A stretch of 64,000 nucleotides of DNA from Tubiluchus corallicola (Eukaryota > Priapulida > Priapulimorpha > Priapulimorphida > Tubiluchidae), in the NCBI GenBank assembly GCA_030141605.1, contig JAQGDQ010000739.1:18165-82164 (forward strand). The letters run 5' to 3'. Below the pieces are notes generated by a model. That model saw nothing but the letters and a program-made list of their open reading frames with translations, did no database searches and was not told the origin of the DNA. The position numbers and the translations under genes are program-made. Each line of letters begins with the position of its first letter. Position 1 is the first letter of the stretch. Shown piece by piece: positions 47,968 to 59,205 of the stretch.

Positions 47968-48537
47968 TTGCTTGGTTGGCAACTACAGCTGGACTATCTT
48001 CCGCATAAGATGAGTCATTTCCCGCAGAGGGTGAGGAGGGACGGGAGACTGCTTGGTTGGCAACTACAGCTGGACTATCTTCCTCATAAGATGAGTCATT
48101 TCCCGCAGAGGTGAGGAGGGACGGGAGACTGCTTGGTTGGTAACTACAGCTGGACTATCTTCCGCATAAGATGAGTCATTTCCCGCAGAGGGTGAGGAGG
48201 GACGGGAGACTGCTTGGTTGGCAACTACAGCTGGACTATCTTCCTCATAAGATGAGTCATTTCCCGCAGAGGTGAGGAGGGACGGGAGACTGCTTGGTTG
48301 GTAACTACAGCTGGACTATCTTCCGCATAAGATGAGTCATTTCCCGCAGAGGGTGAGGAGGGACGGGAGACTGCTTGGTTGGTAACTACAGCTGGACTAT
48401 CTTCCGCATAAGATGAGTCATTTCCCGCAGAGGGTGAGGAGGGACGGGAGACTGCTTGGTTGGTAACTACACCTGGACTATCTTCCGCATAAGATGAATC
48501 ATTTCCCCTTTGAGGGGGAGGAGGGACGGGAGACTCT
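47968..48537. repeat. 80-81-bp minisatellite, 7 copies, each with an AP-1-like site
   Basis: Units read GCTTGGTTGGnAACTACAG, CTGGACTATCTTCC, GCATAAGATGAGTCATTTCC and end GAGGAGGGACGGGAGACT. Six units contain TGAGTCA, the AP-1 consensus; the seventh has TGAATCA. Units 1-4 alternate two types (CCGCATAAG with GAGGG, CCTCATAAG with GAGG), so the array grew partly as a dimer. Confidence 0.92.
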
Positions 48538-48835
48538 GAACATTCTACACTTTTTTAAGGATTGAATAAGTGGAGTAACTTTTTCTGGGGGTGATTTAAC
48601 CGTCCGTTAAATTATTATTGTCTCGTCGTGCGCCAAAAAGTCCTCCCTTTTAGGTTTTCAACTGCTTGCAAGCCCGGGACGACATGAATTCTAGAACAGT
48701 ATAAAAAGCTAAGCCTGCAGCATAGTTGATTTAATATACTAATGGCTTGCTCGGGCTGCCTAGCAATGAGATGTGAGCAAAAGAAAATTCTAAGCCAATT
48801 TGTTCTCAAACTGGAGATATCTTTTATTAAAAGGG

Positions 48836-48891
48836 TTGCAGGGGTACTGCATTTCTAAGAAGATTTCTTTACGTGCCTGTTTTTTTTATAC
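48836..48891 (+). repeat. Left copy of a direct repeat flanking the large 23-bp array
   Basis: TTGCAGGGGTACTGCATTTC, TAAGAAGATTTCTTTACGTG, CCTG and a T run: nearly identical to 52530-52583 on the other side of the array, with about five substitutions and a length change in the T run. Confidence 0.85.
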
Positions 48892-48897
48892 TTAAAA

Positions 48898-51800
48898 CAA
48901 ACCTAAAGCTGATGTAGTAACACACCTAAAGCTGATGTAGTAACACACCTAAAGCTGATGTAGTAACACACCTAAAGCTGATGTAGTAACACACCTAAAG
49001 TTGATGCAGTAACACACCTAAAGCTGATGTAGTAACACACTAAAGTTGATGCAGTAACACACCTAAAGCTGTTGTAGTAACATACCTAAAGTTGATGTTG
49101 TAACACACCTAAAGCTGATGTAATAACACACCTAAAGTTGATGCAATAACACACCTAAAGTTGATGCAGTAACACACCTAAAGTTGATGCAGTAACACAC
49201 CTAAAGTTGATGTAATAACACACCTAAAGCTGATGTTGTAACACACCTAAAGTTGATGCAGTAACACACCTAAAGCTGATGTAGTAACACACCTAAAGCT
49301 GTTGTAGTAACACACCTAAAGCTGATGTAGTAACACACCTAAAGTTGATGCAGTAACACACCTAAAGCTGATGCAGTAACACACCTAAAGTTGATGCAGT
49401 AACACACCTAAAGCTGATGCAGTAACACACCTAAAGCTGATGCAGTAACACACCTAAAGTTGATGCAGTAACACACCTAAAGCTGATGTTGTAACACACC
49501 TAAAGCTGATGCAGTAACACACCTAAAGTTGATGCAGTAACACACCTAAAGCTGATGTAGTAACACACCTAAAGCTGATGTTGTAACACACCTAATGTTG
49601 ATGTAGTAACACACCTAAAGCTGATGCAGTAACACACCTAAAGCTGATGCAGTAACACACCTAAAGCTGTTGTAGTAACACACCTAATGTTGATGTAGTA
49701 ACACACCTAAAGTTGATGCAGTAACACACTAAAGTTGATGCAATAACACACCTAAAGTTGATGCAGTAACACACCTAAAGCTGTTGTAGTACCACACCTA
49801 ATGTTGATGTTGTAACACACTAAAGTTGATGCAGTAACACACCTAAAGCTGATGCAGTAACACACCTAAAGTTGATGCAGTAACACACCTAAAGCTGATG
49901 TAGTAACACACCTAAAGTTGATGCAGTATTACACCTAAAGCTGATGTAGTAACACACCTAAAGCTGATGTAGTAACACACCTAAAGCTGATGCAGTAACA
50001 CACCTAAAGTTGATGCAGTAACACACCTAAAGTTGATGTAGTAACACACCTAAAGTTGATGCAGTAACACACTAAAGTTGATGCAATAACACACCTAAAG
50101 TTGATGCAGTAACACACCTAAAGCTGATGTAGTAACACACTAAAGTTGATGCAGTAACACACCTAAAGCTGATGTAGTAACACACCTAAAGTTGATGCAG
50201 TAACACACCTAAAGCTGATGTAGTAACACACCTAAAGTTGATGCAGTAACACACCTAAAGCTGATGCAGCAACACACCTAAAGCTGTTGTAGTAACACAC
50301 CTAAAGTTGATGCAGTAACACACCTAAAGTTGATGCAGTAACACACCTAAAGCTGATGTAGTAACACACCTAAAGTTGATGCAGTAACACACCTATAGCT
50401 GATGTAGTAACACACCTAAAGCTGATGTAGTAACACACCTAAAGTTGATGCAGTAACACACCTAAAGCTGATGTAGTAACACACCTAAAGTTGATGCAGT
50501 AACACACCTAAAGCTGATGTAGTAACACACCTAAAGTTGATGCAGTAACACACCTAAAGCTGATGTAGTAACACACCTAAAGTTGATGCAGTAACACACC
50601 TAAAGCTGATGTAGTAACACACCTAAAGCTGATGTAGTAACACACCTAAAGCTGATGTAATAACACACCTAAAGCTGATGTAGTAACACACCTAAAGTTG
50701 ATGCAGTAACACACCTAAAGTTGATGCAGTAACACACCTAAAGCTGTTGTAGTAACACACCTAAAGTTGATGCAGTAACACACCTAAAGCTGATGTAGTA
50801 ACATACCTAAAGTTGATGTAGTAACACACCTAAAGTTGATGTAGTAACACACCTAAAGTTGATGTAGTAACACACCTAAAGTTGATGTAGTAACACACCT
50901 AAAGTTGATGTAGTAACACACCTAAAGTTGATGTAGTAACACACCTAAAGTTGATGCAGTAACACACCTAAAGTTGATGCAGTAACACACCTAAAGCTGA
51001 TGTAGTAACACACCTAAAGTTGATGCAGTAACACACCTAAAGCTGTTGTAGTAACATACCTAAAGTTGATGCAGTAACACACCTAAAGCTGATGTAGTAA
51101 CACACCTAAAGCTGATGCAGTAACACACCTAAAGCTGATGTAGTAACACACCTAAAGCTGATGTAGTAACACACCTAAAGTTGATGTAGTAACACACCTA
51201 AAGCTGATGTAATAACACACCCAAAGCTGATGTAATAACACACCTGAAGCTGATGCAGTAACACCTAAAGTTGATGCAGTAACACACCTAAAGCTGATGT
51301 AGTAACACACCTAAAGTTGATGCAGTAACACACCTAAAGTTGATGCAGTAACACATCTAAAGCTGATGTAGTAACACACCTAAAGCTGATGCAGTACCAC
51401 ACCTAAAGCTGATGTAATAACACACCTAAAGCTGATGTAGTAACACACCTAAAGTTGATGCAGTAACACACCTAAAGCTGATGTAGTAACACACTTAAAG
51501 TTGTTGTAGTAACACACCTAAAGTTGATGCAGTAACACACCTAAATATGATGTAGTAACACACCTAAAGTTGATGCAGTAACACACCTAAAGTTGATGCA
51601 GTAACACACCTAAAGCTGATGTAGTAACACACCTAAAGCTGATGTAGTAACACACCTAAAGTTGATGCAGTAACACACCTAAAGCTGATGTAGTAACACA
51701 CCTAAAGTTGATGCAGTAACACACCTAAAGCTGATGTAGTAACACACCTAAAGCTGATGTAGTAACACACCTAAAGCTGATGTAGTAACACACCTAAAGC

Positions 51801-52522
51801 TGATGTAGTAACACACCTAAAGCTGATGTAGTAACACACCTAAAGTTGATGCAGTAACACACCTAAAGCTGATGCAGTAACACACCTAAAGCTGTTGTAG
51901 TAACACACCTAAAGCTGATTTAGTAACACACCTAAAGCTGATGTAGTAACACACCAAAGCTGATGTATAACACACCTAAAGCTGATGTATAACACACCAA
52001 AGTGATGTATAACACACCTAAAGCTGATGTAGTAACACACCTAAAGCTGATGTAGTAACACACCTAAAGCTGATGTAGTAACACACCTAAAGTTGATGCA
52101 GTAACACACCTAAAGCTGATGTAGTAACACACCTAAAGTTGATGCAGTAACACACCTAAAGCTGATGTAGTAACACACCTAAAGTTGATGCAGCACCACA
52201 CCTAAAGCTGATGTAGTAACACACCTAAAGCTGATGTAGTAACACACCTAAAGCTGATGTAGTAACACACCTAAAGCTGATGTAGTAACACACCTAAAGT
52301 TGATGCAGTAACACACCTAAAGCTGATGTAGTAACACACCTAAAGTTGATGCAGTAACACACCTAAAGCTGATGTAGTAACACACCTAAAGCTGATGTAG
52401 TAACACACCTAAAGCTGATGTAATAACACACCTAAAGCTGATGTAATAACACACCTAAAGCTGATGTAGTAACACACCTAAAGTTGATGCAGTAACACAC
52501 CTAAAGCTGATGTAATAACACG
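48898..52522. repeat. 23-bp minisatellite, about 157 copies
   Basis: Unit: ACACACCTAAAGCTGATGTA plus GTA, repeated over 3.6 kb. Two unit types dominate, GCTGATGTAG and GTTGATGCAG. They differ at two linked bases and often alternate, as at 50430-50620. Recombinant types occur too: GTTGATGTAG in a run at about 50812-50940, GCTGATGCAG scattered. Degenerate and shortened units cluster at 51950-52020. No open frame survives because 23 is not a multiple of 3. Confidence 0.97.
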
Positions 52523-52529
52523 CATACCA

Positions 52530-52583
52530 TTGCAGGAGTATTGCACTTCTAAGAAGATTTCTTTACATGTCTGTTTTTTATAC
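52530..52583 (+). repeat. Right copy of the direct repeat flanking the 23-bp array
   Basis: See 48836-48891. Same orientation. The satellite fills the whole space between the two copies. Confidence 0.85.
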
Positions 52584-52990
52584 AGAAAAAACTTCTGCAA
52601 GAAAGTAGAATTCAGCTTTTGATTAACCTATAAGCTGCTAAATAATAATATCCAATTTTCTTATCTGGCCTGCTTGCTGTTATGATTTTTAAACTTTCGT
52701 CCCTTTTTACACTTGCGAGGTTGCCCTACTGCTGTAAAGCAGCTCGACGCCTCTTTTGCCGAAAAGAAAATATATTTGTTGAGTGATAGAGTTTTCGCAA
52801 GCCAATTTGGAGCCAATGGTATTTCGTCAGATTGCTAATTTTTTGTATAGCCAAGCTCACCCCTCTCCCCGATGAGAGGGGGAGAAGTTAGCCCTCTTGG
52901 AGAGTAGAAATTAACACTGTCCTATAATGCAATAATATCCATTTCTATCACATTTCATTATTACTTTTGCATGTTTCAATTTGTTTTTAA
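52584..52990. other. Presumed intron before the M13 exon, nothing recognised
   Basis: No M13-like or SIPA1L-like frame found. A small palindromic GAGAGGGGGAGAAG/CTCTCCCCGATGAGAG pair lies at about 52860-52890. A polypyrimidine tract precedes 52992. Confidence 0.45.
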
Positions 52991-52991
52991 G

Positions 52992-53107
52992 GTAAGTGGA
53001 ATTTTCAAGATGCCTTACAGAAGCTGCACGTCAAGTACGCGGTCAACGTGTTCTTCAGCGTCTGGGTCGGCGAGGATGACAAGAATTCAACTTCGCACAT
53101 TTTGCAG
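52992..53107 (+). CDS. Single internal exon of a neprilysin/ECE-type M13 metallopeptidase
   Basis: Acceptor TTTGTTTTTAAG, donor TTGCAG then GTGATG. In phase (two bases, then 38 codons, ending in phase 0) it codes KWNFQDALQKLHVKYAV then NVFFSVWVGEDDKNSTSHILQ. NFQD-x-LQ, FFSV-x-V-x-x-D-KNS and -IQ at an exon end match the N-terminal part of the M13 ectodomain in ECE/neprilysin; in ECE-1 the next residues are VDQSGLGLP. M13 enzymes are type II membrane zinc endopeptidases that trim peptide hormones. The HExxH zinc site, the membrane anchor and all other exons are absent from the window. Codons are G/C-rich at the third position, as in SIPA1L exons, which supports a real exon. Family assignment rests on 38 residues. 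Confidence 0.75.
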
Positions 53108-53635
53108 GTGATGTCATTGTTTTCATTGTTATGGTTATGATCAAAATTCGGTTTTTTCAGGCTTCATTCATTTTTTGTGGCAGTCTGTTAGATTGTTAAT
53201 GGTGTTTCATTTCAGTAGTGCAATACAGGACCTGGCTAGTAAATGTATCAATGACCATGTTGTGAAAACTGGTTTGTAGATTGTTTCGTCAGCGCCATTA
53301 AGAGATCGTGTGGCAATGACAACTGTACTACTTTAGCGCCTCTTCTCTGAAGATTCTGCTGGAATGTTAGCATTTCTAAATTCCATGCTAAGTGCTGCAT
53401 ACCGAGCTGAAAATAAAAATGCAGCATTTTCGTGTAATTAGTTTGATTAAATGCTTGGGTAGAAATATGCAGATATAATATAGTGTATTAGATAAGTTAG
53501 CACTTGTTCACTCGTCCACTTCAGACTGATTAGCAGTTTTGTCAATACGTGTACACTGGCACTGTAAGTGCTAATTGTGGTCGACAACAGAATGCCTGAA
53601 GCTGACGTTTAACCCATCTAAAGCTGGCATAGTAG
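53108..53635. other. Presumed M13 intron, nothing recognised
   Basis: No following M13 exon (expected to start with VDQxGLGLP-like codons) was found here or up to 64 kb. Confidence 0.45.
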
Positions 53636-53639
53636 TACA

Positions 53640-54815
53640 CTACGAATACAAATAGCACATCTAAAACTGATGCCTAAATCAGATTTAGTAACATACCTAA
53701 ACCTGATGCAGCAACACACCTAAAGCTGATGCAGCAACACACCTAAAGCTGCTATAGCAACACACCTAAAGCTGATGCAGCAACACACCTAAAGCTGATG
53801 CAGCAACACACCTAAAGCTGCTATAGCAACACACCTAAAGCTGATGCAGCAACACACCTAAAGCTGATGCAGCAACACACCTAAAGCTGCTACAGCAACA
53901 CACCTAAAGCTGCTATAGCAACACACCTAAAGCTGATGCAGTAACACACCTAAAGCTGATGCAGTAACACACCTAAAGCTGATGCAGTAACACACCTAAA
54001 GCTGATGCAGTAACATACCTAAAGCTGATGCAGTAACATACCTAAAGCTGATGCAGTAACACACCTAAAGCTGATGCAGTAACACACCTAAAGCTGATGC
54101 AGTAACACACCTAAAGCTGATGTAGCAACATACCTAAAGCTGCTATAGCAACACACCTAAAGCTGATGCAGTAACACACCTAAAGCTGATGCAGTAACAC
54201 ACCTAAAGCTGATGCAGTAACATACCTAAAGCTGATGCAGTAACATACCTAAAGCTGATGCAGTAACACACCTAAAGCTGATGCAGTAACACACCTAAAG
54301 CTGATGCAGTAACACACCTAAAGCTGATGTAGCAACATACCTAAAGCTGCTATAGCAACACACCTAAAGCTGATGCAGTAACACACCTAAAGCTGAAGCA
54401 GTAACACACCTAAAGCTGATGCAGTAAATACCAAAAGCTGAAGTAGTAACACACCTAAAGCTGATGCAGTAACAAACCTAAAGCTTAAGTAGTACCACAT
54501 CTAAAGCTGATGCAGTAACACACCTAAAGCTGATGCAGTAACAGACCTAAAGCTGATGCAGTACCACACCTAAAGTTGGTGTAGTAACACACCTAAAGCT
54601 GATGTAGTAACACACTAAAGTTGATGCAGTAACACACCTAGAGCTAATGTAGTAACATCACTAAAGCTGTTGTAGTAACACATATAAAACTGATGTAGTA
54701 ACACACTAAAGTTGTTGTAGTAACACAACATAAAACTGATGTAGTAATGTCACTAAAGCTGATCTAGTAACACACATAAAGCAGATGTAGTAGCATCACT
54801 AAAGCAGATGGTGTT
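53640..54815. repeat. Second 23-bp minisatellite block, about 50 copies
   Basis: Same ACACACCTAAAGCTGATGCA unit as 48898-52522, but nearly all GCTGATGCAG, plus a GCTGCTATAGCA variant absent from the first block. The CTATAGC units recur about 207 bp apart (nine units) near 53918, 54132 and 54346, a higher-order repeat. The right edge (54560-54815) decays gradually. Confidence 0.93.
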
Positions 54816-55312
54816 ACAGTTTTAGTTGTAACAATCCAGTGCAAGCGTTGAACAATATTTTAATTTCAGGTTAAGCTGTTTTTGTCAGTTCTTGGCTACA
54901 GTTTTTATATCTATTTTCCCTTGCATATTTTTTAGAAATTTATCATTTTTTCCTTCCCTTTTCGTCAAGTGCTTCCCCTTTTGAAGCAGACTGCCATGCA
55001 CATTAAAAATACACGTTCGGAGATGTGGCTTTCAACTGCTCATTTTACGTTTTGAGAAAGTTGTTTTTCTCTGTCTGCCTCCATAAAGCTTTGAAAGGCT
55101 TTTCCCTTATTAGGCTTCGCGGGATTCAATATAGCGGAGGGTTTGTGGCTTGTAGTAATCGTTACCGTCGTCGTTTCTGGTTTTCTTGCGCAGTTTGAAA
55201 GTAATGTTACTTTCCATCATACAAATTGAAAACGGCAATTTTTTGCATAACCTGCACATAGTAAAACAGTTTAAAAACACTAGTTTCATTGTCATGCCCT
55301 TTGTAAAGTAAG
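54816..55312. other. No gene seen
   Basis: Pyrimidine-rich 54930-54970, otherwise ordinary AT-rich sequence. The minus frame at 55110-55325 has no recognised motif. Confidence 0.45.
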
Positions 55313-55752
55313 TAGGGGTGAGCATTCTCTACCAGAAAGCGAATTCGAATCGAACCGAATTTGTGACTTCCGAATTCGAATCGAACCGAACTTCAGTGTT
55401 TCGAATTCGAACCGAATTCGAATTGAGATTGAAAGATTTTCGAACTAGTTTTCGAACCACCAGTATAAATTAGTCTTACAAAGATCATGCATATTGCTTG
55501 ATTTTGTTCTGCAATAAAACGACTAGTAATTTGTTTAAAATTGTGTGCAGAAATCACAACTAAATTATGCTAATAGCATGATGTTTCAATCGTTTTAGTG
55601 ATAAAGAACATATGTGACTAAAGTGCTGAATTATTCGAATCTATAGTTTTGGATTCGAATCGAGTTCGAACTAAAAAAACTCGTTCGAATCGAATTCGAG
55701 CATTCGAATTCGATTCGAATGTTCGAACTCGACCGTTCAATGCTCACCCCTA
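55313..55752 (+). mobile_element. Non-autonomous hAT-like element, copy 2, perfect 8-bp TSD
   Basis: TAGGGGTGAGCATT at the left end and its exact inverse at the right end. The 8-bp duplication AAAGTAAG lies at 55305-55312 and 55753-55760. Interior rich in TTCGAATCGAA-type repeats. 440 bp with no transposase. Same family as 2758-3364 in opposite orientation. Confidence 0.92.
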
Positions 55753-55769
55753 AAAGTAAGACAAAGTGA

Positions 55770-56060
55770 TGTCGTCATCATTATCTTCTCCAGAGTCACA
55801 TGTCTTCTGACATGACCCTCCTGATCACTTTACTCCATGCTGCCCTGTCAACCGCAACCTCCCATGTCTCTGTATTTCTGATATCTAACTGTGTGTTGAT
55901 AAGATGAAATTGATGTAATTCACAATTGTCCTCCTCGCAATTTTCTTTTCTCTCTGCAGTGTTTTTTGAAAGCTAATTTTAATGGACTGTCACTCTGGTA
56001 GTCGTATAACACATCCTATCCATCTTAATCTTCTCCTTCTGATTTTAAACTGATATAAAT
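55770..56060 (-). pseudogene. Degenerate LINE reverse-transcriptase C-terminal fragment
   Basis: The minus strand from 56055 reads QFKIRRRRLRWIGCVIRLPE then a stop. The RRRLRWxGxVxR motif is typical of the end of many LINE ORF2 proteins. Further short stretches (QREKKIARRTIVNYI) lie in shifted frames down to about 55780, ending in a GATGATGAC-like tail. Confidence 0.5.
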
Positions 56061-56078
56061 GTAATATCTAATACGATA

Positions 56079-56256
56079 TCATCATCATCATCATCATCAT
56101 CATACGCCCGTCATGTCTATTGTAGACATTGGGCAGGCAGAATTCTAAAATAAAAGAAATCTGCCTTCATCATCATCATCATCATCATCATCATATGCTC
56201 GTCACGTCTATTGTAGACATTGGGCAGGTAGAATTCTAAAATAAAAGAAATCTGCC

Positions 56257-56293
<37 letters not shown>

Positions 56294-56385
56294 ACATCAT
56301 CATCATCATCATCCTACACTCGTCACGTCTATTTTAGACATTGGGCAGGCATAATTCTAAAATAAAAGAAATCTACCTTCAGACA
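56079..56385. repeat. (CAT)n tracts interleaved with three copies of an about 70-bp unit
   Basis: ATCATC tracts separate three near-identical segments containing GTCTATTGTAGACATTGGGC and CTAAAATAAAAGAAATCT. GTCTATTGTAGAC is itself near-palindromic. CAT copy number differs between units. Confidence 0.9.
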
Positions 56386-56936
56386 GGTAAATGTAGCAGT
56401 AATCCAGCAAAAAAACTAGACACTGCTACACCAGTGGCTTGTCAGCACCACTTCCATTATAATACGATATAAAAACTAAAGAGTTTCGATAATATGGGAA
56501 ATCTTTACTATTTGTTATCAGCTCATTCATCATCCGTAACCAAACAGTATTAATATCATCCAGTTTATTGGGCGTTAATGACACTTTTAGTGAAGAGCTA
56601 GAAAGCTGTTATATTTTCCCAGCTTCCGCATCGTCAGTGCATCTCATTGCTGCGTCGATGCATCCGTATCATCCGCAACATTCCACCGTGGGCGCGTAAT
56701 CACCAGCCTTGGTTGCTGAGTGAGAAAGGAAGCGGAAATTTCACGCTCCGTTCTACTACACGTCGTGCCACGTTTTAATGAAGTTGATTTGTCTTGGTGG
56801 TGGCTCTATTTTCTTGTTCGGCCTAGATTTTTCTTATCACATTATTAGATTAGATTTGTTTATTCATCATTTTAACACATACAAAAATAAAAGTTATGAA
56901 ACTACTAATTAACAATGCATTACAGTGCTGTGAGCG
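56386..56936. other. No gene seen
   Basis: A GC-richer patch at about 56620-56770 (GCATCGTCAGTGC...CCACCGTGGGCGCG) has no coding signature. Confidence 0.4.
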
Positions 56937-56939
56937 CAG

Positions 56940-57746
56940 CAGAAGAAATTAACTTATGAGCTACTCTCAACCTGGCTAGCTTATAGAGCAGTCTCTTCCA
57001 GTCCCTTCTTTCAAACACGCACGCACGCACACACACACACACACGAGTCATTCATAACTAGTGCTGTAGAAATTTGCAATCATTTTGTTGTAAAACGTAT
57101 ACAATGTTCACAGATGATGGTGGAATGTAGAATAACTGTATAACTTGTTTCGTTGCCATAAAAATTCTCTCCACACATAGTGGCATAAAAGCAACAAACA
57201 ATTTATTGAGAAAACCTTGCACTCAAGAACATATCCTTTAACATTGCTGTCTTTTGATCAACTGGAACTTGCATGCCTGAGAGAATAAAGCAGAAGAAAT
57301 TAACTTATGAGCTATGCTCAACCTGGCTAGCTTATAGAGCAGTCTCTTCCAGCTCTGGAAAGCTTTTTTAAGCTGAATCTGTATGTTTTTTCGTGAAAAA
57401 ATTTGCCTAAAGCCTGAGTGATGGTAATAAAATACTTGCACTACCACAGGAGTTCACCATACTTAAAACCAGATGACCTACACACACACACACACACAGA
57501 GTCATTCATAACTAGTGCTGTAGAAATTTGCAATCATTTTATTGTAAAACTTATACAATGTTCACAGATGATGGTGGAATGTAGAATAACTGTATAACTT
57601 GTTTTATTGCCATAAAAATTCTCTCCACACACACAGTGGCATCAAAGCAACAAACAATTTATTGAGAAAACCTTGCACTCAAGAACACAACCTTTAACAT
57701 TGCAGTCTTTTGATCAACTGGAACTTGCATGCCTGGGAGAATAAAG
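56940..57746. repeat. Tandem duplication, about 350-450 bp unit, with a CA tract
   Basis: CAGAAGAAATTAACTTATGA... recurs at 56940 and 57291. GAGTCATTCATAACTAGTGC... (about 245 bp) recurs at 57045 and 57499. The copies differ by few substitutions. About 100 bp (57356-57480) is present only between the second R1 and second R2 blocks. (CA)n precedes R2 in both. Confidence 0.88.
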
Positions 57747-59124
57747 CTGTAATCACATAACCAGACATACAAGTTCCTATTGGAAGGTACATTAAATTCA
57801 TGCATACAGACCATAAATGGAAAGGTCACCTATACTGTACAGACTACTAGCTAAACCAAAATCAAAGTCTACTTGGCTTCTTTGATAGCAGAATAAAGAT
57901 TATTGGTTTACAGAAAGCTGTGTTATAATGTTATAAATTTTCTCTATTTAAATTTGAATGAGAGAGTTAGAACCAGAATTAAAGATTGAAATTAACAATC
58001 TAATTACTCTGATTAATGACTATTTCTAAAAGCAAAAGGAAACAATATTTAGAAACAAAAATCACTTTCTGACAAACTTTGTACAATTAGAGTGTAGATG
58101 GCAGCATAGACTAAATCAGTACTTTAGTGTAGTAGACTGACAATTAAATGGATCACATAATACCACAGTCGCGTACTCGGTACTATATGCGACAAGTGCA
58201 CTTTCTATTTAACTTCATTACCTGGACCACCTTGCTCTCAGACGCAGCATCCGATCTATCTTTAGCCGTGACATTTGTGCTAATTGCTTCTTATGAATTG
58301 CTGTGAACCAATTTCTTCCCCATTTTTGCAATAAATGCGGTTCGGTTATGCTAGTCAGGCGCGTGCTGCTAATAAGGAAACCGGCGGCAATAATTCTCCT
58401 CCTTCGGACGGCTTAGCCTTTCTGTATGTGTGATTGAGTGCAGATCAATAGGAGAGACCTTCCGTGAAAGTGCCAGAATTTTAGGATTCGTCATTTGCGT
58501 GTGTTCTACACCGCTATTTGCATCTTCCATGAAATGTGACACTAGTTTAAGAGCAAAAAAGAACAGACTATCAATTAATCCCGTTAAACAGTCATTGAAA
58601 TAATGTTTTAAGCTGTAATGCGCGTAAGTGGTGAAAATGCTAATAAACTGCCATTTAAGAAGCTGAAATATTCATATCTTTGCGCAGCTCTGTATACTTT
58701 GGCTGCAACAACCCCCCCTCCCCGCCATCTACCTCAACCTCAGATGCTTCTGTGCTTGCTTCTAGGCTTGGTCCATCACCGGGATGTCAATTTTTACTCC
58801 TTAGCACATTCATAAGATTTTGTCTAAATTTATTTTCTTATAATATAATATAAATTATATTATAATTTATATAGTTTAAGAGCAAAAGTTCATTGGTTAA
58901 GGTGTGCTCATTCATGATTTTTTGTACAAAGTGCCCCCCCCCCAATAAGGTTAATGGTCATACAAGGTCATATTCTCGGGAGAAAGATGAAACAAAGATG
59001 AAGTCCAGAATAAACAGAATCATTACAAGTAATTTGCTAGTGATAGAAACTGTCACTGACGGTGGTTTTGAAGCAGAAGACGACGGTGGTAGCAAAGAAA
59101 AATACTCTGGTATTATAATGTAAT
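57747..59124. other. No gene seen
   Basis: Short frames without signatures. An ATATAATATAAATTATATTA palindromic stretch lies at 58840-58875. C runs at 58708 and 58934. Confidence 0.45.
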
Positions 59125-59205
59125 TTAATGCAATACAATACAATACAATGTAATGTAATATATATATATAATGTAATGCAATATAATACAATATAATATA
59201 ATATA

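Noticed and set aside
52997-53107. M13 exon as the missing continuation of SIPA1L
   Set aside because: The residues do not resemble the expected RKRHIGNDIV motif and match M13 peptidases instead; an in-frame join is possible only with an alternative acceptor.
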